From assembly GCF_004214935.1 (NCBI RefSeq), contig NZ_SFCC01000015.1, positions 62,001 to 126,000 on the forward strand: a DNA stretch of 64,000 nucleotides, given 5' to 3'. The stretch is from Amycolatopsis suaedae. Lineage in GTDB: Bacteria; Actinomycetota; Actinomycetes; Mycobacteriales; Pseudonocardiaceae. The notes under the pieces were generated by a model. That model saw nothing but the letters and a program-made list of their open reading frames with translations, was not told the DNA's origin and ran no database searches. Below are positions 9,701-17,457 of the stretch, in pieces; the first letter of the stretch is position 1; each line of letters starts with the position of its first letter. A program made the translations under genes and the position numbers.

Positions 9701-10054
9701 ACCTTCCGGTCCGGGCACACGGACGCCTACCGGGCTCTGCCGGTACGCATCGTGCAGTACACACCGGAACTCGACGGCCGCAATCATGCCCGGCCCGGTC
9801 GCGGGTTCACCGTGCCGATCACGCTGCGCACACCGGACGGCGCACAGGCGCCACCGGTGAAGGATTTCGCGATGCGGGTGTCCTTCGACAGTGGGAAGTC
9901 GTGGATGCCGGTGCCGGTCGAGCGTCGAGGTGACGGCTGGCAGATCCGGCTGGACAACCCACCCGGCGGTGCGGTGTCGCTGCGGGCCACGGTCGCGGAC
10001 ACGACGGGCAACACGGTGGAACAGACCATCGTCGACGCCTACCGCGTGCGCTGA
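6749..10054 (+). CDS. Secreted subtilisin-like serine protease (S8 family), large
   Basis: Preproprotein of 1101 residues starting at GTG with an ideal AGGAGG nine bases upstream. Residues 1-30 are a Sec signal peptide (VRRTSAGVLALAVTAGLLAAPAVTA). A propeptide-like stretch follows, beginning with VTLVTGDKVEL. The catalytic domain has Asp217 (VLDSGID), His248 (HGHGTHV), oxyanion Asn344 (AAGNDG) and Ser424 (LSGTSMATPHVAG). All four are intact, so the enzyme should be active outside the cell. The remaining 650 residues begin with a beta-sandwich-like region (near 500-590) and have no motif I recognise; similar long tails occur in other actinomycete subtilisins. The gene is monocistronic and is followed by a strong hairpin. 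Confidence 0.93.
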   Translation: MRRTSAGVLALAVTAGLLAAPAVTAAPPEPAPDGPKGTVTLVTGDKVELRGNAAPSVTRGPGRETIPLRATKEGGRWTVLPLDAAKLVAQDRLDRRLFEVSTLLEWGYGDDKRDSTPLILQREPAVARSAPVVAGATATRQLPSIDAVVLDAAKAEAPAFWSGVAPAGAGTLSSGITKLWLNGKRAMTLDRSVAQVGAPAAWAGGWTGKQVEVAVLDSGIDDQHPDLAGKVAARKNFTGSPERDEHGHGTHVASTIGGTGAASGGKYKGVAPDVRLLDGKVCAFMACQEDWILAGMEWAAVERKAPIVNMSLGGRDRPGADPLESAVDRLSAEHGTLFVIAAGNDGLIPGAVGSPGSAQSALTVAAVDREDNTADFSSRGPRTGDRGLKPDISAPGVDIVAAWAHGTQPGVPVGDRYVTLSGTSMATPHVAGVAALLRQRHPDWNGSRLKGALMSSAAPKAGAYEQGAGRVDAARAVEQQVTTDVAAVDFGLARWPDHRIDNPVRKVTYRNDGSAAATLDLAVGGAPAAFAVSPARVTVPAGGTAEVTVTAKPEAVDSGAHGGRLVATANGVAVSTPVGFEKESEKYDLELIHIGRDGGTPADHLTYVDKLEDCGSLPYCGDMTTGSDGRTVLRVSPGDYAVTEHSAAKPGAQYDALMRSLVQVRGKTTVVLDARSARPVEVYAPNPRVRLMSSQVVLVRDVRRNGNLVATMLAGDIRSVPWTADLDGPRPPENEVYSRVYARLAQPGQAGDFTDTPYEYNAVSTLKGRAFTGLQYRPRQSDFGTVRTRVASPGPAVTSARLVHSAQHKDDPLALVLFPDSSAPDAKAGRVPFERDVHFQARDLRWKTELGLFDTAGKPLESMLDFDQVFTPGQVRRQDWGAGVRGPQFAPSFETPNGTLGGAGRHGDKLTFDARMFGDNVRNHSTFPESTGGGRLFRNGELVTEHGLVLWLETELPPEEAHYRYEKKMVVPWAAVSREVDVVWTFRSGHTDAYRALPVRIVQYTPELDGRNHARPGRGFTVPITLRTPDGAQAPPVKDFAMRVSFDSGKSWMPVPVERRGDGWQIRLDNPPGGAVSLRATVADTTGNTVEQTIVDAYRVR

Positions 10055-10062
10055 TGCGAGAC

Positions 10063-10102
10063 AGCAGGGCTCTCGTCCCGTTGCCGGGGCGAGAGCCCTG
10101 CT
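10063..10102. terminator. Bidirectional hairpin between protease and DUF6221 gene
   Basis: The arms AGCAGGGCTCTCG (10063-10075) and CGAGAGCCCTGCT (10090-10102) are perfectly complementary. The stem extends inward by four more pairs, one of them G-T, around a six-base loop. The hairpin sits 8 bases after the protease stop and 7 before the stop of the convergent gene. There is no T tract, as is usual in actinomycetes. Confidence 0.8.
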
Positions 10103-10109
10103 CATCAGG

Positions 10110-10463
10110 TCACCAGAAGCCGCGCTTCTTGGCCTTGGGCTTGACCACCCACTCCTTCCGGAACTCGGGGTGCCACGCGTAGGGCATCGCCAACGCGCTC
10201 AGGATCTCCCTGGCCAGCCGCTTGGCCTCGTCCTCCTTGGAGTCACCGAACAGCCATCCGACGGCCGACTCCGCGTCGAGCCATTCCCAGCCGTCCTCCT
10301 CCGCCTTCTCCTTGCGGTCGCGCTCCAGCGCCGCGAGAACAGCGCGCTTGGCGGCACATTCCTCGCGGATCCGGTGGGCGGGCCAGGTCAGCGATCCGCC
10401 CGCGTCGGCGTGTGCCTCGTCCTCGTCGATACGGGCGTACAGGAAGCGTACGAGCGAACTCAT
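10110..10463 (-). CDS. DUF6221 family protein
   Basis: Small soluble protein of 117 residues, rich in charged residues, with the DUF6221 pattern: an N-terminal LVRFLYARIDEDEAHA, the central helix REECAAKRAVLAALERD, and a tryptophan-containing C-terminal part with LALP-like spacing (SALAMPYAWHPEF). The family is common in Streptomyces and relatives and has no known function. The ATG at 10463 is preceded by TAGCGT seven bases upstream and has no ribosome-binding site, which suggests leaderless transcription. The neighbouring MFS gene lies 32 bases upstream on the same strand and is probably a separate unit. Confidence 0.7.
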   Translation of the reverse strand: MSSLVRFLYARIDEDEAHADAGGSLTWPAHRIREECAAKRAVLAALERDRKEKAEEDGWEWLDAESAVGWLFGDSKEDEAKRLAREILSALAMPYAWHPEFRKEWVVKPKAKKRGFW

Positions 10464-10495
10464 ACCCCGAACGCTAGGCGCCGCCACCCGCGCGG

Positions 10496-11812
10496 TCATC
10501 CCTCGGAAGTACGACGTACGGTCCTGACCGCTTGGCTGAGATCCAATCCGGTCGTCTCCGGGGCGAGGAAGTGGGACAGCACCGCGCCCGCGGCTAGCAC
10601 GGCGGCGCCGATCAACAGGGTGGGCCCGGTGCCGAGGTGGGTGAGCGCGACGGGGAGCAGGAACGTGCCGACGGCGGCACCCACCCGGCTCATGGCCGTC
10701 GCGAAGCCCACCCCGGTGGTGCGGATCGCGGTGGGGAACACCTCTAGTGGGTAGACGGCCGTCAGCGCACTGGACGCGGCGTTGAGGAAGGAGAACGTCA
10801 GGAAGCAGATCACCACGACGGCCATCGGCGCAGTCGGCCAGAACCCGATGACCGCGAGCGCGGCTGCGGTGATCCAGAACGGCGGGATCAGCAGCCTGCG
10901 CCTGCCGATGCGCTCGACCAGCAGGCAGCCCGCCGCGACGCCGAGGACGGCGATCCCGTTGCTGGCCAGCGATCCGGCGAGCGCGTCGTCGCCGAAGCCC
11001 AGTGTTTCCAGCACCTGCGGGGAGAACGTGCCGATGGCGAAGTACGGCAGCACCAGCGCGGCCCAGAACGAGCTGGCGAACACCGTGCTGCGCACGTGCT
11101 CGCGGGTGAACAGGGCACGCAGGCTGTCCCGCCGTTCGGCGTCGGCCAGCTCGGTCTCGACGTCGACCTCCAGCTCGTACCGCTCGATCAGATCCTCCGC
11201 CTCGGCGCGACGGCCCTTGCTGAGCAGCCAGCGTGCCGACTCCGGGATACCGCCCCGCAGCGCGAGGCACACCAGGGCGATCACCGTGCTGCTACCGAGC
11301 GTCCACCGCCAACCGTCGTCTACTTCGGACAGTGCGTAGCCGACGGCGAAGGCCAGCATGAACCCGGCGTACCAGCTGACCTCCAGGCTGGCCAGCAGCT
11401 TGCCGCGGTTGTGCCGCGGCGCGTACTCCGACAGCAGCGGCGCACCGATCGCGTACTCACCGCCGATGGCGATACCCATCAGCAGGCGGATGACGAACAG
11501 CTGCCAGGCGTCGGCCACGAAGAACTGGGCGATTGACCCGACGAGGAACAGCACCATGTCGGTGAGGAACACGATCCGGCGGCCGTAGCGGTCGGCGAAC
11601 CAGCCGAACAGCGGGCCGCCGACGAAGATGCCGATCAACGCGGACGCGCCGATCAGGCCGGCGGTCCACTCCGACATGGCCAGGTCGGTGGTGATGGCGG
11701 GCAGCGCGGCGCCGATCCCGCCGAGGACGTACCCGTCGATTCCCTGACCGACCTGGGTGGCCAGGGTCAGTTTGGTGCGCAGCCTGCGCCGGGTGGGGAC
11801 GGTGGTGAGCAT
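10496..11812 (-). CDS. MFS transporter, metabolite:H+ symporter type
   Basis: Membrane protein of 438 residues with twelve predicted helices. It shows the family signatures DRYGRRIVFL in the loop after helix 2 and RLLMGIAIGGEYAIGAPLLSE after helix 4, which are typical of the sugar or aromatic-acid:H+ symporter branch. It most likely imports the carbon source handled by the neighbouring enzymes. It lies 23 bases downstream of the aldehyde dehydrogenase on the same strand, so the two form an operon. That operon starts beside an IclR-type operator (13332-13350), which predicts joint control with the enzyme cluster at 14.3-19.4 kb. Confidence 0.88.
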   Translation of the reverse strand: MLTTVPTRRRLRTKLTLATQVGQGIDGYVLGGIGAALPAITTDLAMSEWTAGLIGASALIGIFVGGPLFGWFADRYGRRIVFLTDMVLFLVGSIAQFFVADAWQLFVIRLLMGIAIGGEYAIGAPLLSEYAPRHNRGKLLASLEVSWYAGFMLAFAVGYALSEVDDGWRWTLGSSTVIALVCLALRGGIPESARWLLSKGRRAEAEDLIERYELEVDVETELADAERRDSLRALFTREHVRSTVFASSFWAALVLPYFAIGTFSPQVLETLGFGDDALAGSLASNGIAVLGVAAGCLLVERIGRRRLLIPPFWITAAALAVIGFWPTAPMAVVVICFLTFSFLNAASSALTAVYPLEVFPTAIRTTGVGFATAMSRVGAAVGTFLLPVALTHLGTGPTLLIGAAVLAAGAVLSHFLAPETTGLDLSQAVRTVRRTSEG

Positions 11813-11835
11813 CGTTGCTCCTGTCTCGTCGGGCG

Positions 11836-13281
11836 TCAGCCTGGCCAGTCCACGGCGACGTATTTGGTTTCGAGGAACGCCTCGATGCCCTCGCGGCCAC
11901 CCTCCCTGCCCAGCCCGGACTGCTTGACGCCGCCGAACGGCGCAGCCGGGTCGGAGATGAGGCCACGGTTGACGCCGACCATGCCGGTTTCCAGCCGGTC
12001 GGCGAGGCGCAGCGCGGCGGCCAGGTCGGCGGAGTACACGTAGGCCGCCAGGCCGTAGGTCGTGTCGTTGGCGCGGCGCACCAGGTCGTCCTCGTCGTCG
12101 AACGTGGTGACCGGCGCGACCGGGCCGAAGACCTCGGTGTGCATCAGTTCGGCGTCGTCGGGCACGTCGGCCAGCACGGTCGCCGGGTAGAACCAGCCCG
12201 GCCCGTCCGGCTTCGGTCCCCGCGCGGCGACGCGGGCGCCCCGCCGGACGGCGTCGGTCACCAGCCGGTCGATCCGGTCGACCGCGGCGGCGTTGACCAT
12301 CGGCCCGAGGCCGACACCGTCGTCCATTCCGGGTCCGATGTGGATCGACGACATGGCCTCGCCGAGCCGCGCGGTGAACTCCGCGGCGACCGTGTGGTGG
12401 ACGTAGAACCGGTTGGCGGCGATGCAGACCTCACCGCCACCGCGCATCTTGGCGTCCAGCGCGCCGCGGACGGCCGCGTCCAGGTCGGCGTCGGCACGCA
12501 CCACGAACGGCGCGTTGCCGCCCAGTTCCATGGTGACGTTCACGACGTTGTCGGCGGCCTGCTTCAGCAGGATCCGGCCGGTCGCCGTCGAGCCGGTGAA
12601 GGAGAACTTGCGCACGCGCTCGTCCCGCAGCCAGCGGCCGGCGACCTCGGCGGCCCGGTCGGTCGGCAGGACGTTGCAGACGCCGTCGGGCAGTCCCGCC
12701 TCGGTGAGCAACGCGGCCACGGCCAGCGCGGTGAGCGGGGTGTCCGGTGCCGGCTTCAGCACCACCGGACAGCCCGCGGCCAGCGCCGGTGCGATCTTGC
12801 GGGTCGCCATCGCCGCGGGGAAGTTCCACGGCGTGACGAACGCGGCGACCCCGGCAGGGTGCCTGCGCACCAGGTGCCGGAAGCCGCCCTGCGGCGCGTC
12901 GCCGAACGCCGACCCGATCCGGACCGCCTCCTCGGCGAACCAGCGGAAGAACTCGGCCGCGTAGGACACCTCGGCCAGCGCGTCGCGGTAGGCCTTGCCG
13001 TTCTCCAGGGTGATCAGGCGGGCCAGGTCCGGTGCGTTCTCGTGCATCGCGGTGAACGCCGCCCGCAGCACCTCGGCCCGCTGCCGCGGCGGTGTCGCGC
13101 TCCAGCCGTCGAACGACTCCCGCGCCACCCGCACGGCGGTCGCCGCGTCCCGGGCCCCGGCTGCGGCGACCTCGCGTACCGGCTTCTCCGTCGCGGGGTC
13201 GAAGACGGTGAACGTCCGCCCGTCGGCGGCTGCCCGCCACTGCCCGCCGACGTAGAGCCCGTCGATCGCGTCGATGTTCAT
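11836..13281 (-). CDS. NAD(P)-dependent aldehyde dehydrogenase, succinate-semialdehyde type
   Basis: Enzyme of 481 residues oxidising an aldehyde to the acid. Catalytic Cys286 lies in GGGEVCIAANRF and Glu252 in MELGGNAPF; FTGSTATGR is the cofactor-loop motif and TPWNFPAAM the substrate-tunnel motif. GabD-like features include GGVKQSGLGREGG near the C-terminus. It is a paralogue of the enzyme at 37439-38893. It is the first gene of an operon with the downstream MFS transporter. Upstream is the IclR-type operator, right behind the end of the iclR-like gene. The substrate is unknown; a semialdehyde from sugar-acid or diacid breakdown fits the context. Confidence 0.9.
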   Translation of the reverse strand: MNIDAIDGLYVGGQWRAAADGRTFTVFDPATEKPVREVAAAGARDAATAVRVARESFDGWSATPPRQRAEVLRAAFTAMHENAPDLARLITLENGKAYRDALAEVSYAAEFFRWFAEEAVRIGSAFGDAPQGGFRHLVRRHPAGVAAFVTPWNFPAAMATRKIAPALAAGCPVVLKPAPDTPLTALAVAALLTEAGLPDGVCNVLPTDRAAEVAGRWLRDERVRKFSFTGSTATGRILLKQAADNVVNVTMELGGNAPFVVRADADLDAAVRGALDAKMRGGGEVCIAANRFYVHHTVAAEFTARLGEAMSSIHIGPGMDDGVGLGPMVNAAAVDRIDRLVTDAVRRGARVAARGPKPDGPGWFYPATVLADVPDDAELMHTEVFGPVAPVTTFDDEDDLVRRANDTTYGLAAYVYSADLAAALRLADRLETGMVGVNRGLISDPAAPFGGVKQSGLGREGGREGIEAFLETKYVAVDWPG

Positions 13282-13331
13282 GCGACGGGAATCTACGAAC
13301 GCTTTCCTTGTGCGACAAGCTTTCGAGACCT

Positions 13332-13350
13332 CGGTTGCCGCCAGCGCAAC
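13332..13350. promoter_or_regulatory. Predicted IclR operator upstream of ALDH/MFS operon
   Basis: CGGTTGCCGCCAGCGCAAC. This matches the sequence at 14228-14247 (CGGTTGGCGCCAACGCAACC) at 17 of the first 19 positions. It lies 50 bases upstream of the aldehyde dehydrogenase start, directly after the stop of the iclR-like gene. Sharing with the divergent iclR/fae promoter marks both units as targets of one regulator. Confidence 0.6.
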
Positions 13351-14154
13351 TCAGGTCAGGTTGGTCCGCAGGTGCCGCGACTCCCAGCCGAGATGTGACG
13401 ACACCGCCGCCGCGGCGCGGGCGGTGGTCCTGCCGGCGGCCTCCAGGCGGGCGTCGAGACGTTCCTTGGGCGCGGAGATGTTCAGCGCCGCGATGACCCG
13501 GCCGCGGAAGTCCCGCACCGGCGCCGAGACGCCCACGAGATCGTCCTCGAACTCCTCCCGCACGAGAGCGTATCCGTCCTTTTTGCACTGTTGGATCCGC
13601 GACCAGAGGTCGGGCAGCGTGCGGACCAGTGACCGGGGGTGTCCCTCGGTGAGGTCGGTGTCGGTGCCGAACCGGATGTACAGCTCGTCCGGCGTCGCGT
13701 CCTGCAGCAGCACCCGCCCGGCCGACGTACACGGCGCGGGCACCCCGCGCCCCTCCCAGCCGTGCACGCGGAACGAGTGCCCGGACACCGACAGCACGGT
13801 CAGCACCGCGTTGTCCCGCAGGACGCACAGGTGGCTGGTCTCCTCCAGCTCGGCCGACAGCCTGTGCATGACCGGCTCGGCCGCACGCAGCAGGCGGTTC
13901 TCGACGGTCCGCGCCACCAGCGAGAACAGCCGCCAGCCCAGGCGGTACTCCAGCGTGTCGGGGTCGCGCTCGACGATGCCCTCGTCGGCCAGTGCCTTCA
14001 GTGCCCGGGAGACCTGGCTCTTCTCCCGCCCGGTCAGCTGCGCCAGCCGGACCACGCCGAGGCCGCCCGCGTGCTGGGCCTCGGTGGAGGCCAGCAGCTC
14101 CAGCAGCCCGATGTCCCTGCGCAGGCCGTGCCCCTGGTTGCGGACGTCGTTCAC
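13351..14154 (-). CDS. IclR-family transcriptional regulator
   Basis: Regulator of about 267 residues. The N-terminal winged helix (VRLAQLTGREKSQVSRALKALADEGIVERD) is followed by the IclR effector domain, with LSAELEETSHLCVLRDNAVL, APCTSAGRVLL and the C-terminal VGVSAPVRDFRGRVIAALNIS. The GTG at 14154 is chosen because upstream residues in the open frame look non-coding and overlap the divergent promoter; the exact start is uncertain. It is divergent from the fae-like operon and upstream of the ALDH/MFS operon. Operator-like sites in front of both suggest it controls both, sensing a pathway intermediate. IclR proteins can repress or activate; which applies here cannot be told. Confidence 0.85.
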   Translation of the reverse strand: MNDVRNQGHGLRRDIGLLELLASTEAQHAGGLGVVRLAQLTGREKSQVSRALKALADEGIVERDPDTLEYRLGWRLFSLVARTVENRLLRAAEPVMHRLSAELEETSHLCVLRDNAVLTVLSVSGHSFRVHGWEGRGVPAPCTSAGRVLLQDATPDELYIRFGTDTDLTEGHPRSLVRTLPDLWSRIQQCKKDGYALVREEFEDDLVGVSAPVRDFRGRVIAALNISAPKERLDARLEAAGRTTARAAAAVSSHLGWESRHLRTNLT

Positions 14155-14227
14155 GAACGCACTGTAAATCAAGCTGTGGCGCGCAGCGTCTCCGTTGAGG
14201 GCGGTGGTGGGGCTGAGGACGGCACTC

Positions 14228-14247
14228 CGGTTGGCGCCAACGCAACC
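14228..14247. promoter_or_regulatory. Predicted IclR operator, divergent iclR/fae promoter
   Basis: CGGTTGGCGCCAACGCAACC contains the perfect palindrome GTTGGCGCCAAC at 14230-14241. It lies between the iclR-like gene (start 14154) and the fae-like gene (start 14328). A close copy is at 13332-13350. It sits just upstream of a plausible promoter for the rightward operon. Confidence 0.6.
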
Positions 14248-14261
14248 GACGTTTCGATTGC

Positions 14262-14291
14262 TTGCCCGCCCGCACGGAGCGCTCTTAGCGT
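14262..14291 (+). promoter_or_regulatory. Putative promoter of the fae-like operon
   Basis: TTGCCC (14262-14267) and TAGCGT (14286-14291) are separated by 18 bases, 37 bases before the ATG of the fae-like gene. The operator candidate lies 14 bases upstream of the -35 box. This is prediction only. Confidence 0.4.
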
Positions 14292-14327
14292 CCGGGGTGT
14301 AGTCACCGACCACATCCCGGAGATCCC

Positions 14328-14849
14328 ATGACTTTCGCGCCCACCGCGCTCGTCGGCGAGTCGTTCGTCGGCGAGGGGGCCAACGCCGCGCACACCAACA
14401 TCGTGCTGGGCCGCAAGGGCGGGCCGGTGGAGACGGCGTGGGTGACCGCGCTGGCCACCCCCAGCGCCGGGCACGTCCCGTTCGTCACGGTCGTCCGCCC
14501 CTCGGTGCCGGTCAAGCCGCTGACCCTGTTCGTCGCCAAGGCCGCCGCCTCCGGTGACCTGCACGAGCGCGCCACCTGGGGATCGGCGCAGGCCGGGCTG
14601 GCGCAGGGTGTCTGCGACGCCGTCGGCGCCGGTCTGATCCCGGCCGAGGAGGTCGACGACCTGCTGATCGTCGCCGCCATCTGGGTCAACCCCGCCGTCG
14701 ACGACCTCGACGAGTCGTTCCGCAACCAGCGGACGGCCGCCCGCGAGGCCGTCGCCGCGGCGGTGAACCGCACGCCGTCGCTGGACGACGTCCTCGCCGC
14801 CGCGAACGAGGGCGCGGCCAACCCCTTCTACGCGGCGGTGGCCCGATGA
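14328..14849 (+). CDS. Formaldehyde-activating enzyme (Fae)-like protein
   Basis: Protein of 173 residues that aligns by eye along its whole length with Fae, which condenses formaldehyde with tetrahydromethanopterin. Shared features are the N-terminal LVGESFVGEGANAAHTNIVLG with the catalytic His (His22), the following GPVETAWVTALATPSAGH, and a late segment IPAEEVDDLLIVAAIWVNP. A ribosome-binding GGAG lies six bases upstream. Fae is typical of methanogens and of methylotrophic proteobacteria; most actinobacteria detoxify formaldehyde with mycothiol. No tetrahydromethanopterin genes are in the window. The gene is first in a sugar-acid-like catabolic operon, overlapping the next gene by ATGA. 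Its role may be formaldehyde capture or a related aldol or cyclisation step on another aldehyde. Confidence 0.75.
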   Translation: MTFAPTALVGESFVGEGANAAHTNIVLGRKGGPVETAWVTALATPSAGHVPFVTVVRPSVPVKPLTLFVAKAAASGDLHERATWGSAQAGLAQGVCDAVGAGLIPAEEVDDLLIVAAIWVNPAVDDLDESFRNQRTAAREAVAAAVNRTPSLDDVLAAANEGAANPFYAAVAR

Positions 14850-15958
14850 AGATCACCGACATCACGCTGGACCGGTTACGGCTGGAGCTCGACCCGCCAC
14901 TGTGCGCGGCCTGGGACCCCGAACCGCGCCGTCACTTCGACGCGACGATCGTGCGGGTGCACACCGACGAGGGCATCACCGGCATCGGGTCGGGCGACAC
15001 CATGGACGGCTTCGACGCGTTCCGGTCGCTGTTCCTCGGCGAGGACCCGCTCGACATCACCCGGCACGTCCGGGCCATCGAGACGGCCAACTTCCACGGC
15101 GGTCACTACTGGCCGCTGGAGGTCGCGCTGTGGGACATCGTCGGCAAGGTCGCCGGCCTGCCGGTGGCCACGCTGTTCGGCAATGCCGCCCGTACCCTTC
15201 CCGCCTACGCCTCCAGCGCCGAGCTGAAGTCGCCGGAGGAACGGGTCCGCACGGCCCTGCTGGCCAGGCAGGCCGGGTTCCGGGCGATGAAGATCCGGGT
15301 CGACCGGGACCGGGTCGACGAGGGGATCGCGGCCGTCGCGGCGGTCCGCGCCGAGCTGGGGCCGGACTTCGTGATCATGGTCGACCTCAACCAGTCCTGG
15401 CGGATGGCCGGTGACACCGCCGACGCGTCCGACCTGGTCAAGACCCGCCGGATCGTGCGCAGGCTTGCCGAGCTGGACGTGTTCTGGGTGGAGGAACCGC
15501 TGCCCTACGCCGACCTGGACGGCTTCCGCACGCTGCGGGCGGACAACCCCGGGGTGCGGATCGCGGCGGGGGAGATGCACCACTCCGTGGCGGAACTGGT
15601 GCGGTACCTGGAGAACGACGTCCTGGACATCTACCAGATGGACGTCGTGCTCGCCGTCGGCATGCACCGCGCCAGGACGCTGGCCGAGCTGGCCCGGTTC
15701 AAGCACCGGCAGTTCACCCCGCACAGCTGGACCAACGGCATCGGCGTGCTGGCCAACCTGCACGTCGCCGCCGGTGTCGGCGGCGGGCCGTACTTCGAGT
15801 TCCCCTACGACCCGCCCGGCTGGACGCCGGAGCGTCGTGACTTCATGCTGACCAAGCCCGTGATGATCAACTCGTCCGGCGAGCTCGAGGTGCCGTCCGC
15901 CCCCGGTCTGGGCATCGAACTCGACGAGGACGCCGTGGAGCGCTGGAGGATCGCGTGA
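14846..15958 (+). CDS. Enolase-superfamily dehydratase (mandelate racemase/MLE group)
   Basis: Enzyme of 370 residues with the capping domain and TIM-barrel of the mandelate racemase subgroup. Metal ligands are Asp180 (VDLNQSW), Glu216 (WVEEPLP) and Glu243 (AAGEMHH). The His-Asp dyad is His293 (TPHSWTNG) with Asp266 (QMDVVL). The second-strand motif is KIR (Lys149, Arg151) rather than KxK. The family removes a proton alpha to a carboxylate, mostly dehydrating aldonic or other hydroxy acids to 2-keto-3-deoxy acids. Codon 10 is the rare TTA. It is translationally coupled to the fae-like gene upstream and the aldehyde dehydrogenase downstream. An acid-sugar dehydratase is the best guess. Confidence 0.88.
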   Translation: MKITDITLDRLRLELDPPLCAAWDPEPRRHFDATIVRVHTDEGITGIGSGDTMDGFDAFRSLFLGEDPLDITRHVRAIETANFHGGHYWPLEVALWDIVGKVAGLPVATLFGNAARTLPAYASSAELKSPEERVRTALLARQAGFRAMKIRVDRDRVDEGIAAVAAVRAELGPDFVIMVDLNQSWRMAGDTADASDLVKTRRIVRRLAELDVFWVEEPLPYADLDGFRTLRADNPGVRIAAGEMHHSVAELVRYLENDVLDIYQMDVVLAVGMHRARTLAELARFKHRQFTPHSWTNGIGVLANLHVAAGVGGGPYFEFPYDPPGWTPERRDFMLTKPVMINSSGELEVPSAPGLGIELDEDAVERWRIA

Positions 15959-17457
15959 CCCCACTGTCCGAACGCAACCACGCGGGGTGGCTCGCCGCGG
16001 CCGAGCGCATCGACCCGGAGACCCGGCCGTTCATCGACGGCGCCTTCACCGATCCGCTGTCCGGTGAGACCTTCGCCAGCACCTCGCCCCGCGACGGCGC
16101 GGTGCTCGCGCGTGTCGCCGCCTGTGGTGCCGGCGACGTCGACCGGGCCGTTCGCGCGGCCCGCGCGGCCTTCGACGACGAGCGGTGGCGTGGCCTGCCG
16201 CCGGTCGAGCGCAAGCGGATCATGCTGCGCTGGGCTGAGCTGATCGAGGCACACGCCGGGGAACTGGCGCTGCTGGACACGTTGGAGATGGGCAAGCCGA
16301 TCAGCGAGTCGCTGCGCATCGACGCCGCGGGCGCCGCGGCGACCATCGCCTGGTACGCCGAGACCGTCGACAAGACCTACGGCGAGGTCGCGCCGGCCCC
16401 GGGATCGGCGCTGGCCCTGGTCACGAGGGAGCCGCTGGGTGTCGTCGGCGCGGTCGTCCCGTGGAACTACGCGCTGCTGATCGCGTCGTGGAAGCTCGCC
16501 CCGGCGATCGCCACCGGCAACTCGGTGGTGCTCAAGCCCGCGGAGCAGACGTCGCTGGCGTCGCTGGTGCTGGCCCGCCTGGCACACGAGGCCGGCCTGC
16601 CAGCGGGGGTGCTGAACGTGGTTCCCGGGCGCGGCGAGGTCGCCGGGCAGGCGCTGGGCAGGCATCCGGACGTGGACAAGATCGCGTTCACCGGGTCGGC
16701 CGAGGTGGCCAGGCTGTTCCAGGTCTACGCGGGCGAGTCCAACGGCAAGCAGGTCTCCGTGGAGGCCGGCGGCAAGTCGCCGCAGCTGGTGCTGCCCGAC
16801 GCCGACATCCCGGCGGCCGCGTCGGCCGTGGCCTGGGGGATCTTCTACAACGCGGGCCAGACCTGCAACGCCGGTTCGCGGGTCATCGTGCACGCGGCGG
16901 TCAAGGACCGGTTGCTGGCCGAGATCGTCAAGGTCACCGGGGAGACGTTCCGCGGCGGCGACCCGCTGGACCCGGCCACTGTGATGGGCCCGCTCGTCGA
17001 CGAGACGCAGCTGCGCCGGGTCCTCGGCTACCTGGAGACCGGTAAGGCCGAGGGTGCGCGGGTCGTCCTCGGCGGCTCCGCGAACGGGACGTTCGTCGAG
17101 CCCACGATCCTCGACGACGTCACCAACGACATGACCGTGGCCCGCGAGGAGATCTTCGGCCCGGTGCTGTCGGTGATCACCTACGACGGTGGCGTCGACG
17201 AGGGCGTCCGTCTCGCCAACGACAGCGACTTCGGCCTGGTCGCGTCGGTCTGGACGCGTGACGTCGCCACCGCGCACACGGTGGCCCGGCGGCTGCGGGC
17301 GGGCACGGTGTGGGTCAACACCTTCGACGCGAGCGACGTCATCACACCTTTCGGCGGATTCAAGGCCACCGGTGCGGGCAGGGACAAGTCGCTGCACGCC
17401 CTGGAGGCCTACACCGCCCTCAAGACCACCTGGCTCGACCTGAAGGACAACCAATGA
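15955..17457 (+). CDS. Aldehyde dehydrogenase (betaine/2-oxoglutarate semialdehyde-like)
   Basis: Enzyme of 500 residues from a GTG that overlaps the previous stop. It has Cys304 in GQTCNAGSRV and general base Glu270 in SVEAGGKSPQ, with PWNYALLIASWKLAPA lining the tunnel and FGGFKATGAGRDKS near the C-terminus. This sequence class is NAD-dependent and includes gamma-aminobutyraldehyde, betaine-aldehyde and ketoglutarate-semialdehyde dehydrogenases. In an operon behind a sugar-acid-type dehydratase, a late semialdehyde oxidation is likely. It differs clearly from the GabD-type paralogues at 11836 and 37439. The stop overlaps the next gene by ATGA. Confidence 0.9.
   Translation: MTPLSERNHAGWLAAAERIDPETRPFIDGAFTDPLSGETFASTSPRDGAVLARVAACGAGDVDRAVRAARAAFDDERWRGLPPVERKRIMLRWAELIEAHAGELALLDTLEMGKPISESLRIDAAGAAATIAWYAETVDKTYGEVAPAPGSALALVTREPLGVVGAVVPWNYALLIASWKLAPAIATGNSVVLKPAEQTSLASLVLARLAHEAGLPAGVLNVVPGRGEVAGQALGRHPDVDKIAFTGSAEVARLFQVYAGESNGKQVSVEAGGKSPQLVLPDADIPAAASAVAWGIFYNAGQTCNAGSRVIVHAAVKDRLLAEIVKVTGETFRGGDPLDPATVMGPLVDETQLRRVLGYLETGKAEGARVVLGGSANGTFVEPTILDDVTNDMTVAREEIFGPVLSVITYDGGVDEGVRLANDSDFGLVASVWTRDVATAHTVARRLRAGTVWVNTFDASDVITPFGGFKATGAGRDKSLHALEAYTALKTTWLDLKDNQ

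Noticed and set aside
13351..14313. Longer IclR protein of 320 residues starting at 14313
   Set aside because: The extra N-terminus is unlike IclR proteins and would cover the palindromic operator and the promoter of the divergent operon.
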